DNA from: Clostridium sp. CAG:343
Lineage (GTDB): Bacteria; Bacillota; Clostridia; TANB77; CAG-508
Reading direction: 5' to 3'
Assembly (NCBI GenBank): GCA_000431335.1
Contig: FR888034.1
Location: 1-10,520, forward strand
DNA: 10,520 nt
Positions within the stretch are counted from its first letter, which is position 1. Every line of letters starts with the position of its first letter. Of this stretch, positions 7,889 to 10,520 are shown one piece after another. The notes under the pieces are model-generated. The model saw only the letters and a program-made list of their open reading frames with translations, ran no database searches and was not told the DNA's origin. The position numbers were made by a program, and so were the translations under genes.

Positions 7889-8134
7889 ATGAAACGAATA
7901 GTTACACATAACTTACCTGTAATGGGAAATTCCTCAACAGTTAAGTTATCTATAGAAGAGCGAAGTGTTGAACTCGCACACTATATTATAGAATCAAAAG
8001 ATACTGTAAGAGGAGCAGCTAAAAAATTTGGAATTAGTAAAAGCACAGTACACAAAGATGTAACATTCCAGAACGGTAACGATAAAACATGTAGGGGTCG
8101 CAGCCCTCGGCGACCCGATTCCAGAAAGTATTGA
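7889..8134 (+). pseudogene. spoIIID: Broken spoIIID-like sporulation regulator (N-terminal two thirds)
   Basis: SpoIIID is a small DNA-binding protein, about 80-95 residues, that with sigma-E switches mother-cell genes on and off during sporulation. Here the start MKRIVTH lies 9 nt after AGGGGG (7874-7879), followed by a 20-residue N-terminal extension not usual in the family. Then comes an intact HTH: SIEERSVELAHYIIES (about 21-36) and DTVRGAAKKFGISKSTVHKDVT (about 38-59), very close to the SpoIIID consensus. After HKDVT, where ER(L/I)P is expected, the frame turns into FQNGNDKTCRGRSPRRPDSRKY and stops at 8134. The switch coincides with a GC-rich palindromic insert flanked by 9-bp direct repeats. 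The conserved C-terminal HIRGG...TKxKY is missing. It could encode an 81-residue HTH-only protein, but decay is more likely. Whether another intact spoIIID exists in the genome cannot be seen from here. Confidence 0.75.
8065..8126 (+). repeat. GC-rich palindromic insert between 9-bp direct repeats
   Basis: ATTCCAGAA occurs exactly at 8065-8073 and again at 8118-8126, enclosing 44 bp. The inserted part contains a 7-bp perfect stem, GGGTCGC (8095-8101) and GCGACCC (8110-8116), with an 8-nt loop, preceded by CATGTAG. Its GC content is far above its surroundings. The arrangement looks like a short non-autonomous palindromic element with a target duplication. However, removing one repeat plus the insert does not restore the SpoIIID frame, so other damage must also be present. 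Confidence 0.6.
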
Positions 8135-8198
8135 AATAAAAAAGGTTTTCTTGGCAGAGAGAAATCCAGTTGTTAGATTAGGAATGATAATTAAATAA
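8118..8198 (+). pseudogene. Orphan 26-codon tail after the spoIIID break
   Basis: An open stretch without a start codon reads IPESIEIKKVFLAERNPVVRLGMIIK and ends at TAA 8196-8198. Two readings are possible. As the end of SpoIIID, IPE fits the ERxPE region, EIKKVF fits the last helix, and NPVVRLGMIIK aligns loosely with ERHIRGGMATK. Alternatively, KKVFLAERNPVVRLGM resembles the first strand of a NarL-type response regulator. Position favours SpoIIID, while the second half of the string fits a receiver slightly better. Confidence 0.4.
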
Positions 8199-8210
8199 AT
8201 AAGAAATTTT

Positions 8211-8234
8211 GTGCCTATTCTTTTGAGTAGGCAT
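8211..8234 (+). terminator. Hairpin after the spoIIID remnant, weak terminator
   Basis: TGCCTATTC (8212-8220) pairs with GAGTAGGCA (8225-8233), nine pairs with one G-U, around a TTTT loop. The following tract is TAATTTATT rather than a clean U-run. It is positioned 13 bp after the tail stop, so it may be the old spoIIID terminator. Confidence 0.45.
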
Positions 8235-8250
8235 AATTTATTACCTTGCA

Positions 8251-8274
8251 GTTTTATTTTACTTAAAATAAAAC
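8251..8274. repeat. Perfect 10-bp inverted repeat
   Basis: GTTTTATTTT (8251-8260) and AAAATAAAAC (8265-8274) are exact reverse complements with an ACTT loop. The flanking TTGC (8246-8249) and GCAA (8281-8284) extend the symmetry across a gap. No U-run follows on either strand, so a terminator is unlikely. It may mark an element end or be a protein site. Confidence 0.5.
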
Positions 8275-8305
8275 GTGATGGCAAAGAAAATTAAATATTT
8301 AATAG

Positions 8306-8346
8306 AAAAGGCATTTGTAATTTTAAAATTACAGATGTCTTTTTTT
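8306..8346 (+). terminator. Strong Rho-independent terminator
   Basis: The arms 8306-8324 and 8325-8343 pair over their whole length with two G-U wobbles, and the last pairs run into seven T (8340-8346). No intact gene lies directly upstream, so it either ends the decayed spoIIID transcript or insulates the block that begins after it. Confidence 0.85.
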
Positions 8347-8384
8347 CTATGCAAGAGATAATGCCTCAAACTCTTAAAAAGTGA

Positions 8385-8650
8385 TAGGTGTAATGAGCCG
8401 ATGCTATAAAGTTCATTCGTATAAGTGCTAACAGTCTATTGGTATGAAGTGCGTGAGTGAGATTTTAGAACACAGACTCACAATAAAAAAAGAGTATTCG
8501 GTGGCAAAACTTGGCTGTGGATTTATAATTGTAAAAAGTTTGGACAAGTATGAACAAAGATGCTTATTAGTATCAGCAATTATAGTAGCAATGCTACTTA
8601 CTAGACTACCTATGAAACGAGGCGAACGACCGACGGTTTCTGATTAAATA
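8385..8650 (+). ncRNA. Candidate structured RNA or leader block between two terminators
   Basis: This block is GC-richer than all genes around it, reaching about half G+C near 8601-8640. It starts after one strong terminator and ends at another (8651-8694). A TGCTATAAA element at 8402-8410 resembles an extended -10 without a good -35. Local hairpins are GTGAGT (8453-8458) with ACTCAC (8476-8481), AGTAGC (8584-8589) with GCTACT (8593-8598), and GAAAC (8614-8618) with GTTTC (8636-8640), the last enclosing a CGA-rich stretch. I do not recognise an Rfam family. The alternative is the 67-codon ORF listed separately. The position upstream of oriT and the relaxase suggests a part of the mobile element. 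Confidence 0.35.
8444..8647 (+). CDS. Small uncertain ORF, 67 aa
   Basis: This ORF begins at ATG 8444 and ends with TAA just 3 bp before a strong terminator, an arrangement expected of a real small gene. Against it, no Shine-Dalgarno precedes the ATG, and codon use (CGA, GGC, CCG, ACG near the end) is unlike the AT-biased neighbours. The product has no recognised domain; a mildly hydrophobic stretch, CLLVSAIIVAMLLTRL, lies near residues 40-55. It may be a chance reading through a conserved RNA. Confidence 0.2.
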   Translation: MKCVSEILEHRLTIKKEYSVAKLGCGFIIVKSLDKYEQRCLLVSAIIVAMLLTRLPMKRGERPTVSD

Positions 8651-8694
8651 GGTGTAATAATTCCTTTTTTAAATAAGGGATTATTGCACCTTTT
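8651..8694 (+). terminator. Strong Rho-independent terminator
   Basis: The arms 8651-8664 and 8677-8690 form a 14-bp stem with two or three wobble positions and a 12-nt A/T loop, followed by TTTT (8691-8694). It directly follows the block at 8385-8650, which implies that the block is transcribed. Confidence 0.8.
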
Positions 8695-8808
8695 CACTTT
8701 AGCTCATTTCCTCTGGTTTCTACTTGGGTGTTGCTAAAGTGATTGAGTCAAAAAATTTATTTTTGGGCTCAATTAAATAAAAATTGCAGTTAGCAAATTT
8801 TTATTTAA
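8695..8808. repeat. Three adjacent hairpins upstream of oriT
   Basis: Three inverted repeats lie end to end. CACTTTAGC (8695-8703) pairs with GCTAAAGTG (8733-8741). ATTGAG (8742-8747) pairs with CTCAAT (8768-8773), with A- and T-runs inside extending it. A 15-nt arm (8773-8787) pairs with a 16-nt arm (8793-8808) with one bulge around AGTTA. Nothing codes here. Such stacked folds are typical of plasmid single-strand origins or oriT accessory regions, but no known origin motif was recognised. The rest of the 8695-8983 gap holds oriT and the relaxase ribosome site. Confidence 0.6.
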
Positions 8809-8843
8809 GAACATAAAAAATGCTTTAGTTTTTTTGGCTTTGG

Positions 8844-8918
8844 GTGTGGGGTATCCCTGCCACACTAACACTTTTTGAAGCAGTCAGCTAAAAAAGTGTT
8901 GTAGTGTGTTTACAACAC
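8844..8918 (+). other. oriT: Origin of transfer (oriT), MobV/pMV158 type
   Basis: The core is GTGTTGTA (8896-8903), GTGTGTT (8904-8910), TACAACAC (8911-8918): a perfect 8-bp inverted repeat around the sequence that in pMV158 is nicked as GTGTG/TT, which would fall between 8908 and 8909. A second hairpin competes for the same bases: 8861-8876 (CACACTAACACTTTTT) pairs with 8891-8908, with a 2-nt bulge. The same CACAC can also pair with GTGTGG at 8844-8849. Overlapping alternative hairpins of this kind are described for the pMV158 oriT. The site lies 66 bp before the relaxase gene, the expected place. Confidence 0.8.
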
Positions 8919-8983
8919 AATTGAAATTAGAGTAGAAAAATAAAATTTATTTGTGTTATTGAGCACGAGCAAGGAGGTTTTAT

Positions 8984-10231
8984 ATGAGTTATGCGATAAT
9001 TAGAAATGCAAAATATAAAAGGGAAAATTTGAAGGCAGTATATCGCCATAATGAAAGAAAGAATAAAAATTATTCAAATAAGGATATAGATAAAACAAAA
9101 TCATATTTAAATTATGCATTAAAAGAACCTGAATTTAATTATGAAAAACAAATTGATAAAATAAGGGAAAAATACGACTTGAAAGGTCAAATAAAAACAG
9201 TAAGTAATATTGTATGTGAATATGTAATAACATCGGATAATGATTTCTTTAAAAGAATAGGAGAAAAAGAAACAAAAAGATATTTTGAAACAGCATATAA
9301 ATTTGTATGTGAATATAAAGATTTAGGTGAACAATATATTTTATCTGCAAAAGTGCATTATGATGAAAGATCTCCTCATATGCACTTACTTTTTTTGCCT
9401 GTAGTTCATACAACAGATAAAAAAGGCAATAATATAGATAAACTTGCTTGCAGTGAATTTTGGAAAGCTAAAGATAGTTATAGACAATTACAAAATGCTT
9501 TTTTTGAGTATATGGTATCAAATGGATTTGATTTTAAAAGAGGATTACCAAAAGAAGAAACTAATAGAGAACATTACACAGTAAAGGAATATAAAAACAT
9601 AACTAATTTTGAAAAAACAAAAGAAACCTTAAAAAGTATAAAGTTGGAATTACCAGAAATTCCAGATTTAAAAGATATAAAAAAGGTTATGATAGGTAGA
9701 GATGAAAAGATTTTAAATGATATCATAAAACCTAAAGATAAACTTATTGAAGAATTGTATCAAGATAATGTAGCATTGCATAAAGAATTATCAAAACAAG
9801 CTAAAACAATTGAAGAAGCAGAAAAATATCAGAATGAAAGAGATAAAATAATTGCTGATAACAAAGAACTAAACAATACAGTTAAGATTTTGGAAAAAGA
9901 ATATAAGAAAAAGAGTGATACTCTTGATTTAAGATTCAATAATAGAAAAGATGAGCTTGAAAAAGAATTTGAATATAAAACATATGATATAGAAAATCAA
10001 TATAAAAGTAAAATTCGTAAATTAGAAAAAGAGAATAAATATTTGAATAAAATAATAAATAAATTCTGGGAAACTCTTGATAAATTTATACATTGGATTT
10101 GTAAAAAATTCGATATTGCTGAAGAAGATAATTTAATTAGAGATTTTCAAAAGGAAACAAATACTTTTATAGATCCAGAAAAGCAGATAAAGAATGAAGA
10201 AAGAGGGAAGGAATGGGATTTAGAAAGGTAG
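8984..10231 (+). CDS. MobV (Mob/Pre) family relaxase
   Basis: This 415-residue relaxase would nick oriT, stay bound to the 5' end and lead single-stranded DNA into another cell through a conjugation machine supplied in trans. The N-terminal catalytic domain (1-190) follows pMV158 MobM closely: SYAIIRNAKYK, then RHNER with His22, the residue that acts as nucleophile in MobM; SNKDIDKTKSYLNYAL (31-46); ITSDNDFF (82-89); and the metal-binding HUH-like H125-YDERSPHMH with H132 and H134. Residues from about 245 to 360 are Lys/Glu-rich and look like a long coiled coil. The C-terminus has a short helical segment near 357-400. Length fits the family. The start follows AAGGAGG (8971-8977) at 6 nt. It sits directly after its own oriT; no replication or type IV secretion gene is in the window. 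Confidence 0.93.
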   Translation: MSYAIIRNAKYKRENLKAVYRHNERKNKNYSNKDIDKTKSYLNYALKEPEFNYEKQIDKIREKYDLKGQIKTVSNIVCEYVITSDNDFFKRIGEKETKRYFETAYKFVCEYKDLGEQYILSAKVHYDERSPHMHLLFLPVVHTTDKKGNNIDKLACSEFWKAKDSYRQLQNAFFEYMVSNGFDFKRGLPKEETNREHYTVKEYKNITNFEKTKETLKSIKLELPEIPDLKDIKKVMIGRDEKILNDIIKPKDKLIEELYQDNVALHKELSKQAKTIEEAEKYQNERDKIIADNKELNNTVKILEKEYKKKSDTLDLRFNNRKDELEKEFEYKTYDIENQYKSKIRKLEKENKYLNKIINKFWETLDKFIHWICKKFDIAEEDNLIRDFQKETNTFIDPEKQIKNEERGKEWDLER

Positions 10232-10239
10232 TTTATAAC

Positions 10240-10279
10240 AAAAAAGAGGAAAAGAACTTAAAAAAAGTTATTTTCTCTT
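10240..10279 (-). terminator. Terminator of the Xre-type gene, between convergent genes
   Basis: The arms 10244-10259 and 10265-10279 form about 14 pairs with one bulge and one mismatch around A-rich loop bases. On the minus strand the hairpin is followed by TTTTTTG, a proper U-run. The stem overlaps the last three codons and the stop of the minus-strand gene. On + there is no U-run beyond the stem, so termination of the relaxase transcript would be weaker. Confidence 0.6.
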
Positions 10280-10520
10280 ATACATATCTACTCTAACAGG
10301 TAGTTTTTGAGCAAGTTTAGCAGTTTTTTCATTAAATAATAATTCTGGTTTTATATTAAATGATTTTGCTATAAAATCTATATTTTTACAAGTTAAGTTA
10401 GCATTACCAGTTTCAATAACACTAATATAAGCCATTTTGAATTTTGTTTTATTTGCATATTGTTCTTGTGTTAAATTATTTTGATATCTATACCATTTTG
10501 TATTAAGTCCAACTAATTCC
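10268..10520 (-). CDS. Xre-family HTH transcriptional regulator (5' end outside window)
   Basis: The window holds the last 83 codons of a gene whose start lies beyond the right edge. The sequence ELVGLNTKWYRYQNN-LTQEQYANKT-KFKMAYISVIETGNANLTCKNIDFIAKSFNIKPELLF has all the marks of a lambda-repressor-like (Xre/Cro) helix-turn-helix: LTQEQ(Y)A, a recognition-helix region ending YISVIETG, and a final IAKSFNIKPELLF. A basic 24-residue tail follows to the stop at 10268-10270. Only about 5-10 N-terminal residues seem to be missing. It converges with the MobV gene and probably represses genes of the same mobile element, but its target cannot be seen. Such regulators are also found as antitoxins, and no toxin partner is visible. 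Confidence 0.82.
   Translation of the reverse strand, partial: ELVGLNTKWYRYQNNLTQEQYANKTKFKMAYISVIETGNANLTCKNIDFIAKSFNIKPELLFNEKTAKLAQKLPVRVDMYKRK

Noticed and set aside
7994..8284. 96-codon open frame on the minus strand
   Set aside because: It is antisense to the SpoIIID HTH and its tail, with no recognisable motif. The plus strand carries the clear homology.
8278..8364. Short frame MAKKIKYLIEK... on +
   Set aside because: It runs through the strong terminator at 8306-8346 and has no ribosome site.
8394..8500. Group II intron fragment (GAGCCG and GTGCGTGAG strings)
   Set aside because: A domain V hairpin with the required pairing could not be built, and no reverse transcriptase is present.

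Overview
The window is very AT-rich, with strong Shine-Dalgarno sites, U-tailed hairpin terminators, a SpoIIID-type sporulation regulator fragment and a MobV/Pre relaxase. This points to a low-GC Bacillota, most likely an uncultured gut-type Clostridia. That placement is inferred from composition and protein style, not from a marker gene.

Left part (1-7820) looks like ordinary chromosome. A consensus promoter drives a CNNM/CorC-type membrane CBS protein and, 19 bp downstream, a membrane-anchored protein built of about ten WG repeats. A perfect 19-bp-stem terminator closes this pair. Next come a patatin-like phospholipase with a TTG start and a class I (NifS/IscS-type) cysteine desulfurase, both on +. 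Convergent to them is a COG2509-type FAD-dependent oxidoreductase on -. Its last 20-odd codons, which include the conserved C-terminal FAD motif, are thrown out of frame by one extra base at about 5501. Divergent from it, each with its own promoter, is a five-helix membrane protein of the CmpB-like 'ABC transporter type IV' family.

Middle part (7821-8350) is decayed. A spoIIID-like gene keeps its helix-turn-helix but is broken at 8062-8126. There a GC-rich palindromic insert of about 44 bp sits between two exact 9-bp copies of ATTCCAGAA. An orphan 26-codon tail and several hairpins follow.

Right part (8350-10520) looks like the end of a mobilizable element or integrated plasmid. It holds a GC-richer block between two intrinsic terminators (a small ORF or a structured RNA), a run of stacked hairpins, and a convincing oriT. 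The oriT has an 8-bp inverted repeat around GTGTGTT plus a second, overlapping, mutually exclusive hairpin, as in pMV158. Next is a MobV relaxase with MobM-like catalytic residues, including a histidine at position 22. A convergent Xre-family regulator runs off the right edge.

No CRISPR array, tRNA, rRNA or insertion-sequence transposase was seen. I see no evidence of a wholly new system. The points most worth checking are the oriT architecture, the terminator-bounded block at 8347-8694, the disrupted spoIIID, and the oxidoreductase frameshift.
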